From assembly GCA_002633025.1 (NCBI GenBank), contig NMRB01000057.1, positions 498,945 to 562,944 on the forward strand: a stretch of 64,000 nucleotides of DNA, given 5' to 3'. Source of the DNA: Notospermus geniculatus. Taxonomy: Eukaryota > Nemertea > Pilidiophora > Heteronemertea > Lineidae. Positions within the stretch are counted from its first letter, which is position 1; every line of letters starts with the position of its first letter. Positions 12,528-23,934 of this stretch are shown here, piece by piece. The position numbers were made by a program, and so were the translations under genes. The notes below the pieces were generated by a model that worked only from the letters and a program-made list of their open reading frames with translations, was not told the origin of the DNA and searched no databases.

Positions 12528-13633
12528 ATGGGCTGGTGGACGCTTTTGCTGTTTGTCATTGGTAAGTAGGCCCCTATACTTGGTGAATTATCCTATCCAT
12601 ACTATGATGCTACTATGATTACGGCGGCATTATGTTGGAAATGAGGAGGGTGATATTTTGCGAAACGGGTATTTTCATGATACCAGAAGTAAACTGAAAT
12701 TACGTTAGAAAAAAGAAACTTCGGTCACAACGCTCGGAGCGACGCCGTGTGGTGCGAGCATAGCGCCCTCCTCATTGGCATCAGTGCGATTAATTCGGCG
12801 TTCAAATTTGCACATCAACGATCCACACGCAAATTTTTTTTCTATGCAAGACCACGGTTGCTTATTTTAGGATCTTTCAGATCTTCAAATTATTTTCAGG
12901 TTCATCTGTCATGATGACCGGTGCTGAGAAGACGACGGAATTCTGTGTGGAAGACCTCTGCTACATTTTCAATTCCAAAAGAATGACCCAACCAGACGCC
13001 ATTGCTGCCTGCAAAGCTGATGGCTATGAACTCGGCAAGATCGGAACTAAAACACAACAAGGTAGGAACAAAGAGTTGAACAGAGACAAAATTGATCGGG
13101 CTGATAGGCCAATAAGTGCGTTCATGCTCAAACTTATAGAAAACGCAATTTTGCTGGTCTCGCATTTAAAATATCTCACACGAAATTCCTTCCAGATGCG
13201 GTCTTCAAAGAAGGTAAGAAGATCGAGCACACAAAGCTTAGTAATGCTATTTGGATTGGTCTGAGATGCGCCAAACCGAAACTGGTGTGGCAAGACGGAT
13301 CCGAAGCAACTTACAAGTGAGTAATAACATGATTCTCCAGTTGCACAAGATTATTTTAACATTAAATATCAAGTTACGATGTACTCAATCAGATACTGAA
13401 ATGCCGAAAAAGCGTGTTGTTGATTCTTTATCTTTCGCTTTCTCAGGAATTGCAACTGGAGGCATGGTTGTGGTGCAAGCTGCTACAGTGACTATAATGG
13501 ACGCTTCATGTACCTTACCCTCTGTCGCTTCTGGAGAAATTCACGCTACTACAAGTACAAAGATGGGGAGTGGTTCCAGGGAGACAAAACATATAATAAG
13601 CTTCCATTCCTTTGTTCTCGTAAACGTGAATAG
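12528..13633 (+). CDS. Small secreted C-type lectin-like protein A1
   Basis: Four exons: 12528-12561, 12900-13061, 13196-13316, 13447-13633. They total 504 nt, giving 167 residues and a TAG stop. Exon 1 encodes the signal peptide (MGWWTLLLFVI). The rest is one C-type-lectin-like domain: FCVEDLCYIFNS opening with two cysteines, TQPDAIAACKADGYELGKI (first helix and core Cys), AIWIGL (the conserved WIGL core), and the ending PFLCSRKRE. Junction phases are 1, 1, 2. No EPN/QPD or WND sugar and calcium motif is present, so a classical mannose or galactose ligand is not predicted. The donor of exon 2 reads GTAGGA where the other genes have GTCAGT. A polyadenylation signal AATAAA is at 13874. The ligand is unknown; innate recognition is inferred from the family. 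Confidence 0.85.
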
Positions 13634-15039
13634 GGGCGATGCCCTCGCCTTCATCCCTCCTGTCACATAAGGAATATAGGAGTCTTTTTGGTCTGTAACG
13701 CCTCATTCTCAAGAGTACCTCGAGAGATATCGCCAAATTTCAGATGATACTGAACGATAAATCCATCACTCTGGAAGTCACGTCATCTATAAAACGCTCA
13801 TGTTGCTCGCCGTACTCTACATGAATCAGAACTTGGAGGAATTTTACTCACAGTATAATTCCTCCAAGATCAGAATAAAGGTCGTATAGATATACAGGGT
13901 GTCTTTATTCCTTTATTTAGTACGTGCACCTTTGTTATAATCTGGAAGCTCGGGGAGGACCCCTCGTGTCTTAGATGGCAGCAGCAACGGTGAGGAATGA
14001 CATTTTGGTTTCTGCCCCCTAGTGGCCAAGTCACGGATCAACTTTCACCAAATCTTGTCTGTCACTATATATGGCAGTACTTCCATGGTCACTACTGTAT
14101 AATCAAGAGATATACATAATAGGCACCTACCTGTACAGAAGTCCAACGCGTGAAGCCTAGTGCACAACACTTCTGCAAACTGCCAAAAACGCTGCACCGG
14201 TGTAGGTGAGGAAGACGATTTGGGAGTGGGGTGTCTCATGTGCAACCCTAAGCAAAGAATCGATTTCCCCGTTACAGAGGTAAAGGGCCACGATGTTGCC
14301 ACTTTTTGTCGACAGCGGGCTCCACCGGCCGTTGCATCATTCTCCAACACCGTAGTGTTGCCTTTCGCCCCAGTGTTGGAGAATGAATAAAATGCAATGT
14401 ACTCGCATTGTACGTGGATAAAGGAACGAGAGTTACTTACATTAGGCGAGGTTGATAAGTGGCAGTTCAACAATACTGTCAATAGAGGTCTCTCTTAACG
14501 CGGGTATGTTTAGCGCAGGACTGGGAAGGAATACTGTGGCCCTTTAAACAAAATGAAAATGGGAATGTGTTTCCGTTTGTGTAGCTGAAGATGGCAGAAG
14601 CCGTTTAGTACACACTTAACAGCTTCCGCTTATTTTCAAACTCCTGACGACTGACTAAATAAAAACTGAGAGAAACTTCAATAGATGCAACGGGTATTTA
14701 CCGGTTAAAGTGCCAGTAGGCCTGAGATTCAAAATCGCCTACCTTCGGCCATAAAACATTTACTTACTGGCGTCTGATAGTCTGATATTAAAAATTGAAA
14801 TCAAGTTACACAAATTAACAATCGCGGCAAACCCACCTAACAGGCAGATGTTTTCGTCATTTCGTCGTCTGTTACAACAAGCCGCTCGGATTGTATCGCA
14901 ATGATGTTGACTTACCCAACCAAAGCCCCTGTTTCAAGGGCTGTTCAAAACATTTGATTAGGGCCTATACCCAGCCGAAATATCCAAACCCACGTTTCCT
15001 TTCCCGGTTCAATTGGCCTAATCAATACGGCCGCTCGGT
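13634..15039. other. Intergenic region between lectins A1 and B1
   Basis: No gene seen. It contains the 3' UTR and poly(A) signal of A1, a short hairpin near 14339-14387 (TTCTCCAACAC and its reverse), and sequence that recurs between A2 and B2 (20756-21385 and 23226-23812) without the SINE found there. Confidence 0.6.
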
Positions 15040-15046
15040 GATAAAA
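15040..15046 (+). promoter_or_regulatory. TATA-like box of lectin B1
   Basis: GATAAAA in the conserved CGGCCGCTCGGTGATAAAA block, about 110 bp before the B1 start codon. Confidence 0.35.
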
Positions 15047-15154
15047 CGCGATGGGAGAAGGTGACTTCTCATATCTTGAGCAGAATAGGTCCAGGAGCCG
15101 AAGCCTAACAGTTCTTTCACGTTTCACTGACAGAGGTTTCATTTAGAGATCGCC

Positions 15155-16440
15155 ATGTGCTGGAGGATTCTTTTGCTGTTTGTCATTGGTAAGTAGGCCT
15201 ACTCCGCGCAAATCATTTCAACGTTTAAATTTTCTGGTGAAGTCTGGCCGTGTGCGTCCAAGGTTGTGACAGAAAACTACGAAAATCAAGCAAAGAAGCT
15301 CCTACCGATCCACGCGCAAAAAGATCTATTCTTTGCAGGACTGGCATTCACATCGCATTTCCAGAATGGTCTTTCCGAGCTTCAAAATCGTTTTTCAGGT
15401 TCATCTGTCATGATAACCGGTGCTGAGAAGACGAAGGAGTTCTGTATCGACGGCATATGCTACATTTTTAATTCCGAAAGTAAAACCCAACCAGACGCCA
15501 TTGCTGCCTGCAAAGCTGATGGCTATGAACTTGGCAAGATAGCAACTAAAAGGCAACAAGGTCAGTGAAATTTTTCTATTGAGCATGGAGACAAAGTTTA
15601 CGCTGACAAGCCAAATAGTGCGTTTATACTTAAAGGTTGATCCTAGGGACCGACGTTAGAAAATAAAATGTTGTTGTCGCATAATTTGTAATACTCTCCA
15701 AAATATTCCTTCCAGAGGCAGTTTTCGCCGAAGGTAAGAAGATCGAACAGACAATTCTTAAGGATAATTCTATTTGGATCGGCCTGGAATGCTCGACTCC
15801 TAAACTGGTGTGGCAAGATGGAACCGAGGCAGGTTACAGGTGAGGAAAGCGTGGTTTTCACAGCCCAAAATTTTACTCTAGATTTTAAAATTTTATCAGT
15901 TCAAACTACGGCGTCGTTCAGAACTAGGCGCTGTTACAAGCCAAACTGACCACACTTAGCGTGTGCAGTGCTAAATATCGCCAAGTGTGCCTCAAGGCCT
16001 GAAATGACGTAGGCCTACATGTAGCTGACCTTCAGCCAGCAAAGAGAGCAAACAACTTTATGTCAACTTCTTCCTGCATTTGGTACATGAGAAATATGAC
16101 GAAGACCGGATTCGGCGCACTAGCAATAGGATGTTGGTAAAGTACATGTATGTACATGTACTAAACAAGATGGTGAAATGCCGAATACTTGGTTGATTCT
16201 TCATACGGTATGTATTGTTCACAATATTTTTTTCTCAGGAATTGCAACTGGAGACAGGACTGCAGTATGGCAAGCCAAGGCGGAAAGGGCTGCTCAAAAT
16301 ATAACTCGAATGGATACATCATGTACCTTACCCTCTGCCCCTCCAGGGCAAAGAAAAGCTACTACAAAGATGGAATGTGGTTCGAGGCAGACAAAACATA
16401 CAACAAGATGCCCTTCGTTTGTTCTCGTAAAAGCGCCTAG
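15155..16440 (+). CDS. Small secreted C-type lectin-like protein B1
   Basis: Four exons: 15155-15188 (signal peptide MCWRILLLFVI), 15399-15560, 15716-15839, 16239-16440. They sum to 522 nt, giving 173 residues and TAG. Same architecture and splice phases as type A: FCIDGICYIFNS, TQPDAIAACKADGYELGKI, SIWIGLECSTPKLVWQDG, NCNWRQDCS, and the ending PFVCSRKSA. Type B differs from type A by one extra codon in exon 3 and a longer loop in exon 4 containing an added Cys (GKGCSKYNSNG). EPN/QPD and WND motifs are absent. AATAAA is at 16664. Nearly identical to B2. Confidence 0.85.
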
Positions 16441-17524
16441 GGGCGATGTCCCCACATATGGAATAGAAAGGAGTCTACCAAACGAAGTCGATCCTTGAAT
16501 TTGAGTCTTTTTTGCCCTGTTATGCCTCATTCGCTAGAGTACCTCGAGAGATATCGCCACATTTCAGATGAAGCTTCAGTTACCTGAAGGACACATCCAT
16601 CACTCTGGCTGTCACATCACCTGTAAAGTAGTGATGTCACTTGCCGTACTCTCCATGAATCAGAATAAATGTCGTGTAAACGTTCAGAGTGTCTTTTCGA
16701 TTACGTTACCATGTACTATGTACACGTTTGTTGAATCTGAAGACTCGTGGGGGAGGAGCCGTCACGTCTTCATAGATGGCAGCAGTAACGGAGAGAACGG
16801 ATGCGAGTAAGAGGTGGAGAATCTCACTCCATTCAGTACACGATAATCACAATGCCATCTTTTGTGGAAAATATAAGGGAAATCCAACACATCCCCCAAC
16901 ATATTTTGGTTAAAAGAAGGTTTTGACCTGCGTGTTTGAAATTTTTGCCATAAATTTCTATTTGCCATAATACAATAGAGGATATACTTTCATGGTCAGG
17001 TGGGCCTTTACTAAAACAGCTAGGCCTACTAGGCGCCGCTCCACGTGACAGTTTTCTATCGAAAGTTTGCTGTCAGATAGTCAATTATTGCTCTCAGACA
17101 GCAAAAACTGTTGTCATACAGTACTGTATGACAGCAATTTTTGCTGTCTGAGAGCAATAATTGACTATCTGACAGCAAACTTTCGATAGAAAACTGTCAC
17201 GTCTTTAGTCTTGTACTTCTTGGCTCATTGAGGAAGTTAGACATTACAGTCATGTTAAGAGTGTCCCGTTTGTTTTTTTCCCCACGGCGATATATTTTTG
17301 CTCATTCGATCTACATCGTATTTCCAAAAGTAAAGTCGCGCTAACCAGTTAGAAATTCTTCAAAGTCGGCACTTATATTTATACTGTTATTCATGTATAA
17401 TCGTTGTAAACTCAATACAGACGCCAGGCAATTCGTTTTCCTTCACGGCTAAGCGACGCTACCGCCCAAGTCCCGAACCCTCGATTCCGCCGCCTGAGAA
17501 AGCTATTGCGCAGTGTTCCAGTCA
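16441..17524. other. Downstream region of lectin B1, end of tandem unit 1
   Basis: No gene seen. It carries a 160-bp palindrome. The sequence repeats at 25218-26295 up to the word GTGTTCCAGTCA, where unit 1 stops and runs directly into ITIH last-exon sequence. Confidence 0.65.
17043..17202. mobile_element. 160-bp near-perfect palindromic element, copy 1
   Basis: ACGTGACAGTTTTCTATCG at the left returns in reverse at the right. The arms pair almost without mismatch around the centre ATACAGTACTGTAT. This is a MITE-like hairpin duplicated together with the lectin unit. Confidence 0.75.
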
Positions 17525-17838
17525 CGACGGGGTTACAACGGATTACCTTGTTGGTAAACTCACCAGTAAAAAAATAGCAAAGAAACTTTCACAATATTTG
17601 TAGCAAGAAAGCAAAACCTCGAAAACTGTCAAAAGAGGGAATTCTAAACAACGTCTAAATTATAGGAGTACCGTGTGGACGGACCATTGGCTCACTGCCT
17701 CAATAGGTGTGACTGAAAGTGACATCCCGGTCCAGATCAATTTCACAAAAGGCGTCCATTGTTTTGGACTTGGTTTGAATGTTCTGACCTCCAACAAAGC
17801 TACGATCCCATCAGATTGTGAAGCATTGTTTGCTGTAG
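17525..17838 (+). pseudogene. ITIH: Broken third copy of ITIH last exon and 3' UTR
   Basis: From CGACGGGGTTACAACGG at 17525 the sequence follows ITIH copy 2 from 10822: the last codons to TAG at 17601-17603, then the 3' UTR to TTTGCTGTA at 17838. No upstream ITIH exon precedes it. The left side is instead the downstream flank of lectin B1, with no N at the join. It is therefore a duplication breakpoint remnant that encodes only the final 25 or so residues. Beyond 17838 it differs from both other copies, which stop at an N. Confidence 0.85.
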
Positions 17839-18171
17839 ACATAATGTAAACATACGAACAAACCGTTGAGGAAAGCATAGGGAGGGGCGTTGTTTGAATC
17901 CTCTGGTTAGGGTTTCTTCGGTGTGTCTTGTCCGGACCCCGCAGTGATTTTCAGATGTTCTCGTCCGTTGTACTTATGGGACGAGTAGTTGTACAAGGAT
18001 TCCTTGCCGAACGCAGGGCGAAACACAAGTCTGCAGAGAGGTCTTTAGAGGACTTTCGTTTAGTGATGATCCATTTTATCTGCAACCTTGTGGTGAAGCC
18101 ACTACCAGCTGTATTTGATGTAGGAAGGTTTATTCCCGGTGTTTTTGGAATTTAGGCCTGCATCGTGCAGG

Positions 18172-18275
18172 CCTCCCATAGCAGGGCTTTGGTCTCGTTC
18201 CTCTTCATCCACTCGCACACAAAGTTCGTGTAAGTGGATAAAGAGGAGCGAAGTAAAAACTCCTGCTATGGGAGG
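18172..18275. mobile_element. Imperfect hairpin element
   Basis: CCTCCCATAGCAGG at the left and CCTGCTATGGGAGG at the right, with CTCTTCATCCACT and AGTGGATAAAGAG inside. About 104 bp, MITE-like. Confidence 0.55.
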
Positions 18276-18717
18276 ATGTAGCCCTACATCGTGAAACTTT
18301 GATGTAGCCTACGTAGACTTACTGCTGAAGTATGTTTTGCGATATTGATGTAACTTGAACAACTTATTTATAAATTACCCTCCGACTATGGTGCTGTAAT
18401 ATATGTATATTGTATGTCAATGCATTTTTACTCCGTTTGAATATTCATGTATGATATCCATGTATACAATATTAAATTGCTGCAGATTAAAACATAGAAA
18501 GAAAACATAATATTCTGTTCTGTTTTTTCTTATAGGCTTTCAGTAAAAAGTCCGACAATGACGTCACACTTCAGTGTCCCTGAGTTGGAATTTGAATGCC
18601 ATGTGACGTCATTGTACATGCAGTATCATTTAATATGTTTAACGTTATTGTCTTGAAATAATCATGGGCGTGTTTCGTTTTGTACAACAAAAGAGGGCAG
18701 AAGGCGTTCAATACTTT

Positions 18718-19178
18718 CAGGGGCTGTGGCCATGTCCAAGTTCCTGTGGTGTTTCCACAGTTTGTATAAGAGTTGTTGTCTATTCGCAACTGTCGCAGTG
18801 CTTGGAAAGTCCCAGGAAATGTGGCAGCCAACATTATGTAATAGGCCATGTCATGCGTGGAATATTTTTGTGACACTTGACCTTTAAATTACATCTACTG
18901 GTCAAGTGGGACGTGAAGGCAGAATGCATAATAGCTAGTCCTTACGTCATTCATATGAGTGACAACGGACAAAGGGGCCAGGAATGAATAAATCCTGGAA
19001 AACCCCGACATGGTTGTAGGTCTGTTACATAATGCTGGCTGTCACATTTCCTGCGACTGTCCGAGCACTGCGACAGTTGCGAATAGACAACAACTCTACT
19101 ACAAATGTTTCCAAAAGTTGTTCATGTACCTTTTCTATAAGGTCTGAATAAATTTCATTCAAATTTCATTCAAATTTC
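18718..19178. mobile_element. Insertion with internal inverted repeat upstream of lectin A2
   Basis: About 460 bp present in unit 2 and absent at the same point upstream of A1 (near 12073). It contains a long inverted pair: AGAGTTGTTGTCTATTCGCA at 18770 and its reverse ending at 19096. Possible target duplication TTTCA. Non-coding. Confidence 0.6.
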
Positions 19179-19500
19179 AAACCTCACTTAATAAAGAATA
19201 TTGACGATTGAGTAAATACTGTGAATTGACCGATGGACGAGAACAACGGGTGGCAGGCAGTTCAGATAAATAAACAAGGATACTAAACGACACGCATGCC
19301 GGAAACCTTACGGGACAGATGTTTTCATCATTTCATCGTCTTTCACAATAAACCCTAGGTTACTGTAACAATTATGTTGACTTACCCAACCAAAGCTTTT
19401 GTCCGGAGAACTGCTTGCAAGCTTACCAATTGTTTACCCGGCCGAAATATCCCAAACTGTGTTTGCCAGTTCAATAGGCCTATTGACACGGCCGTTCGGT

Positions 19501-19507
19501 GATAAAA
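19501..19507 (+). promoter_or_regulatory. TATA-like box of lectin A2
   Basis: GATAAAA in the block conserved upstream of the four lectin genes, about 130 bp before the A2 start codon. Confidence 0.35.
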
Positions 19508-19635
19508 TGTGATGGGGAGAAGATGAGTTGCCACATATTATTTTGGAAGCAGGTCCAGGAGTGGTTCATTGTTCGAGTGACAAGCTCAACAGTTCTTCAC
19601 GTTCACTATAACAGAGGTTTCATCTAGAGATAGCC

Positions 19636-20755
19636 ATGGGCTGGTTGACGCTTTTGCTGTTTGTCATTGGTAAGTAGGCCCCTATACATGTACTTGGTGA
19701 ATTATCCTATCCATACTATGATGCTACTATGGTTACGGCGGCATTATGTTGGAAATGAGGAGGGTGATATTTTGCGAAACGGGTATTTTCATGATACCAG
19801 AAGTAAACTGAAATTACGTTAGAAAAAAGAAATTTCGGTCACAACGCTCGGAGCGACGCCGTGTGGTGCGAGCATAGCGCCCTCTTCATTGGCATCAGTG
19901 CAATTATTCGGCGTTCAAATTTGCACATCAACGATCCGCACGCAAATTTTTTTTCTTTGCAAGACCACGGTTGCTTATTTTAGGATCTTTCAGATCTTCA
20001 AATTATTTTCAGGTTCATCTGTCATGATGACCGGTGCTGAGAAGACGACGGAATTCTGTGTGGAAGACCTCTGCTACATTTTCAATTCCGAAAGAATGAC
20101 CCAACCAGACGCCATTGCTGCCTGCAAAGCTGATGGCTATGAACTCGGCAAGATCGGAACGAAAACACAACAAGGTCAGTAAAATGTTTGTGTTGAACAG
20201 AGACAAAATTTCAATAGGCTGATAGGCCAAAAATTGCGTTTATGTTCAAGTTGGCCTTATGCAGACCAATGTAAAAAAACGCTGGTCTCTTATTAAAACT
20301 ATCGCATCCGAAATTCCTTCCAGAGGCGGTATTCAAAGAAGGTAAGAAGATCGAGCACTCAAAGCTCAGTAATGCTATTTGGATTGGTCTGAGATGCGCC
20401 AAACCGAAACTGGTGTGGCAAGACGGATCCGAAGCAACTTACAAGTGAGTAATAACATGATTCTCCAGTTGCACAAGATAATTTTAACATTAAATATCAA
20501 GTTTCGATGTACTCAATCAGATACTGAAATGCCGAAAAACAGTTTTGTTCATTCTTTATCTTTCGCTTTCTCAGGAATTGCAACTGGAGGCAGGGTTGTG
20601 GTTCAAGCTGCTACAGTGACTATAATGGACGCTTCATGTATCTTACCCTCTGTCCCTTCCGGGCAAGGTCAGGCAACTACAAAGATGGGGAGTGGTTCCA
20701 GGGAGACAAAACATATAATAAGCTTCCATTCCTTTGTTCTCGTAGTCGTGAATAG
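19636..20755 (+). CDS. Small secreted C-type lectin-like protein A2
   Basis: Four exons: 19636-19669 (signal peptide MGWLTLLLFVI), 20013-20174, 20324-20444, 20575-20755. They sum to 498 nt, giving 165 residues and TAG. Same fold markers as A1: FCVEDLCYIFNS, TQPDAIAACKADGYELGKI, AIWIGLRCAKPKLVWQDG, GEWFQGDKTYNKLPFLCSR. Compared with A1 it has a two-codon shorter exon 4 and several replacements in the loop before GEWF (PFRARSGNYK against RFWRNSRYYKYK), while the framework is nearly unchanged. Exon 3 starts with Glu where A1 has Asp. AATAAA at 20919. No classical sugar-binding motif. Confidence 0.85.
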
Positions 20756-21385
20756 GGGCGATGTCCCGTCTTTTTTGTCTGTAATGCCTCTTTCTCGAGA
20801 GTACCTCGAGAGATATCGCCACATTTCAGTTACCGATACCTCAAGGATAAATCCACCACTCTGGCTGTCACGTCATCTGTAAAGTGGTGATGTCACTTGC
20901 CGTACTCTACATGATCAGAATAAAGGTCGTACAGACGTTCAGGGTGCCTTTTTATTGCTTTTTCTATACGTGCACCTTTATTATAATCTGTCAACTCGGA
21001 GAGGACCCCTCGTGTCTTCATAGATGGCAGCAGCACGGAGAGGTCGGAATGTGATTTTGGTTTCTGCCCCCTAGCCTGTACAAAGGTTCAACGCGTGCCA
21101 GAAAGATTTCTGAGGCCTAGTGCACAACACTTCTGCTAACTGCCAAAAACACTGCACCACCGTTGCAGGTGAGGAAGACGATTTGGGAGTGTGGTGTCTC
21201 ATGTGCAACCCGATTTTCCCGTTACAGAGGTAAAGTGCCACGATGTTGCAATTTTTTTCGACAGCAGGCTCCGCCGGCGGTGATTTCATCATTCTCCAAC
21301 ACCGTAGTGTTGCCTTTCGCCCCAGTGTTGGAGAATGTATGATTACAATGCAATGCATACCTAATACCCAAGGAACGAGAGTTAC
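20756..21385. other. Intergenic region after lectin A2
   Basis: 3' UTR and poly(A) signal of A2, followed by sequence matching 13634-14430. No gene seen. Confidence 0.6.
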
Positions 21386-21641
21386 GAGGAGCGGTGTGGT
21401 GTAGTGGTTAGCGAGACGGACTTCTGAGCAGAAGGTCCCGGGTTCGATTCCCAGTCCTGACCAAGAAAAGAAACACGCTCGCTTGTGACCTTGAGCAAGT
21501 CACTTTGCCTCACTTGCTTCACCCCACCCAGGTGTAAAAGGGGTACCTGGCTGGTAGTGATGGTCTATGTGAATGTTAGTCCAAGAGCGCTGAAATCAGC
21601 TGCCGGGACTGTAATACTCCCCGGGGAGTGGAGAAAGTTAA
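21386..21641 (+). mobile_element. tRNA-derived SINE, 5' part
   Basis: tRNA-like head with a box A match TGGTGTAGTGG (21397-21407) and box B GGTTCGATTCC (21441-21451). A MIR/CORE-like body follows (CTTGAGCAAGTCACTTTGCC, then GTGTAAAAGGGGTACCTGGC). The unit continues at 23109 after a fold-back insertion and ends in a GCGCTATATAAG tail and ATT repeats near 23217. It is absent from the homologous point between A1 and B1. Confidence 0.8.
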
Positions 21642-23108
21642 AGCTGAACTAGATCGTTAAAAGCAGCGCATGGGAGGTTTTAAAAAATAAGCCGCGCCAT
21701 CGCGCGGCGTAAATGTCAAACAAGTGCCCATCCGCCATGTTTCGAACGCCCGTCCGCCATGTTTTGAATGTCTCTCCAAACCCAATAGACTTCCATTGTC
21801 GGTGGTGGCGCCAGTGTATTCCAAATCCAATCGGCGAAGGAGTCGCATCAGTGGGCTCGTATGCAAGTACCAGTACACGAACATTGTACACGGCAGTACA
21901 TGAGGCATCAATGTCGGCATCACAATCACTGCAAACAAAACAAAATAAACATTAGTTAGAAGGATAAAACGAGAAATAGGCTACACGCAGGCATTCCGAA
22001 AATAAAAATTGAACTTTGAGTACTTTCGGACTGGGAGCGGGCCGGAACTTTCCATACGCCAGCATTGTTGGAATGCACTAACAAAGAAGGGCGAGGCCAA
22101 AGACAATTGAGAAGGTCTAGCAGGTCAACCACACGATTCGATAAAACTAATCAGATTGAGTAATGAAAAGTAATGAAAGTAACCTACCTTTCAAGATGTG
22201 GAAGCATGACTTTATCCGTTCTAATGCAGGAAAACACGAAAAAATACACACACACGGGTGTCCTTCTCTGACTACGAAATCGCCATCTTGTATTTCAGGC
22301 CTATGGAATCTGACCTCGACGCAATCATCCACGCATAACATTGTATGAATTCTTACATTCCTCTAGTCGAGATCGGATTTCTTTATTACAATGTAAGAAT
22401 TCACACAGTGTTATGTATGGATGATTGCGTCGAGGTCGGATTACATACATGTGGGCCTAGAATACAAAATGGCGATTTCGTAGTCAGAGAAGGACACCCG
22501 TGTGTGTTTTTTTTTTTCGTGTTTTTCTGCATTAGAACGGATAAAGTCACACCTTTCACGTCTTGAAAGGTAGGTTACTTTCATTACTTTTCATTAGTCA
22601 ATCTGATTAGTTATATCGAATCGTGTGGCTGACCTGCTAGACCTTCTCAATTGTCTTTGGCCTCGCCCTTCTTTGTTAGTGCATTCCAACAATGCTGGCG
22701 TATGGAAAGTTCCGGCCCGCTTCCAGTCCGAAAGTACTGAAAGTTCAATTTTTATTTTCGTAATGCCTGCGTGTAGCCTATTTCTCGTTTTATCCTTCTA
22801 ACTAATGTTTATTTTGTTTTGTTTGCAGTGATTGTGATGCCGACATTGATGCCTCATGTTCTGCCGTGTACAATGTTCGTGTACTTGCATACGAGCCCAT
22901 GATGCAACTCCTTCGCCGATTGGATTTGGAATACACTGGCGCCACCACGGACATTGGAAGTCTATTGGGTTTGGAGAGACATTCAAAACATGGCGGACGG
23001 GCGTTCGAAACATGGCGGATGGGCACTAGTTTGATATTTACGCCGCGCGATGGCGCGGCTTATTTTTTAAAACCTCCCATGCGCTGCTTTTAACGATCTA
23101 GTTCAGCT
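21642..23108. mobile_element. 1.47-kb fold-back element with TTAA target duplication, inside the SINE
   Basis: The two halves are near-perfect inverted copies over about 700 bp each, starting AGCTGAACTAGATCG and meeting near 22360-22395. TTAA lies on both sides (21638-21641 and 23109-23112), as for piggyBac-type insertion. Removing it restores a continuous SINE. No transposase frame is seen; open frames in the two arms are mirror images of one another. Confidence 0.85.
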
Positions 23109-23217
23109 TTAATTGGAATGAACAGACCTATAGCTGGGGGTAATAATGTAAAGCGCATTGAGCAGGTCAACTGGAAATGCGCTATATAAGAACTAACATT
23201 ATTATTTATTATTATTA
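23109..23217 (+). mobile_element. tRNA-derived SINE, 3' tail
   Basis: Continuation of the SINE after the fold-back: AATGTAAAGCGCATTGAGC, GCGCTATATAAGAACTAAC, then ATTATT repeats as tail. Confidence 0.75.
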
Positions 23218-23812
23218 CTCTGCATTGAGCGAGGTTGATAAGTGGCAGTTCAACAATATTGTCAATAGAGGTCTCTCTTAACGCGGGTATGTTTAGCGCA
23301 GGACTGGGAAGGAATACTGTGGCCCTTTAAACAAAATGAAAATGGGAATGTGTTTCCGTTTGTGTAGCTGAATATGGCAGAAGCCGTTCAGTACACACTT
23401 AACAGCTTCCGCTTATTTTCAAACTCCTGACGACTGACTAAATAAAAACTGAGGGAAACTTCAATAGATGCAACGGGTATTTACCGGTTAAAGTGCCAGT
23501 AGGCCTGAGATTCAAAATCGTCGCCTACCTTCGGCCACGAAACATTTATTTACTGGCGTCTGATAGTCTGATATTAAAAATTGAAATCAAGTTACACAAA
23601 TTAACAATCGCGGCAAACCCACCTAACAGGCAGATGTTTTCGTCATTTCGTCGTCTGTTACAACAAGCCGCTTGGATTGTATCGCAATGATGTTGACTTA
23701 CCCAACCAAAGCCCCTGTTTCAAGGGCTGTTCAAAACATTTGATTAGGGCCTATACCCAGCCGAAATATCCAAACCCACGTTTCCTTTCCCGGTTCAATA
23801 CGGCCGCTCGGT
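23218..23812. other. Upstream region of lectin B2
   Basis: Matches the sequence before lectin B1 (14440-15040) almost base for base. No gene seen. Confidence 0.6.
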
Positions 23813-23819
23813 GATAAAA
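23813..23819 (+). promoter_or_regulatory. TATA-like box of lectin B2
   Basis: GATAAAA in the conserved CGGCCGCTCGGTGATAAAA block before the B2 start codon. Confidence 0.35.
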
Positions 23820-23934
23820 CGCGATGGGAGAAGGTGACTTCTCATATCTTGTTTTGGAAGCAGAATAGGTCCAGGAGCCGAAGCCTAACAGTTCTTTCAC
23901 GTTTCACTGACAGAGGTTTCATTTAGAGATCGCC

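Larger units (their letters stand above)
17839..19500. other. Intergenic region between ITIH fragment and lectin A2
   Basis: No gene seen. From about 18305 it matches the upstream region of lectin A1 (11620 on), interrupted by an insertion at about 18718-19178 that A1 lacks. Confidence 0.6.

Noticed and set aside
21386-21460. Functional tRNA gene
   Set aside because: Box A and B are present, but the sequence continues into a SINE body and tail and is missing from the homologous site near 14425.
21649-23093. Paired open frames in the fold-back (MSNKCPSAMF and similar)
   Set aside because: They arise as mirror images in both arms of the inverted repeat and have no domain signal.
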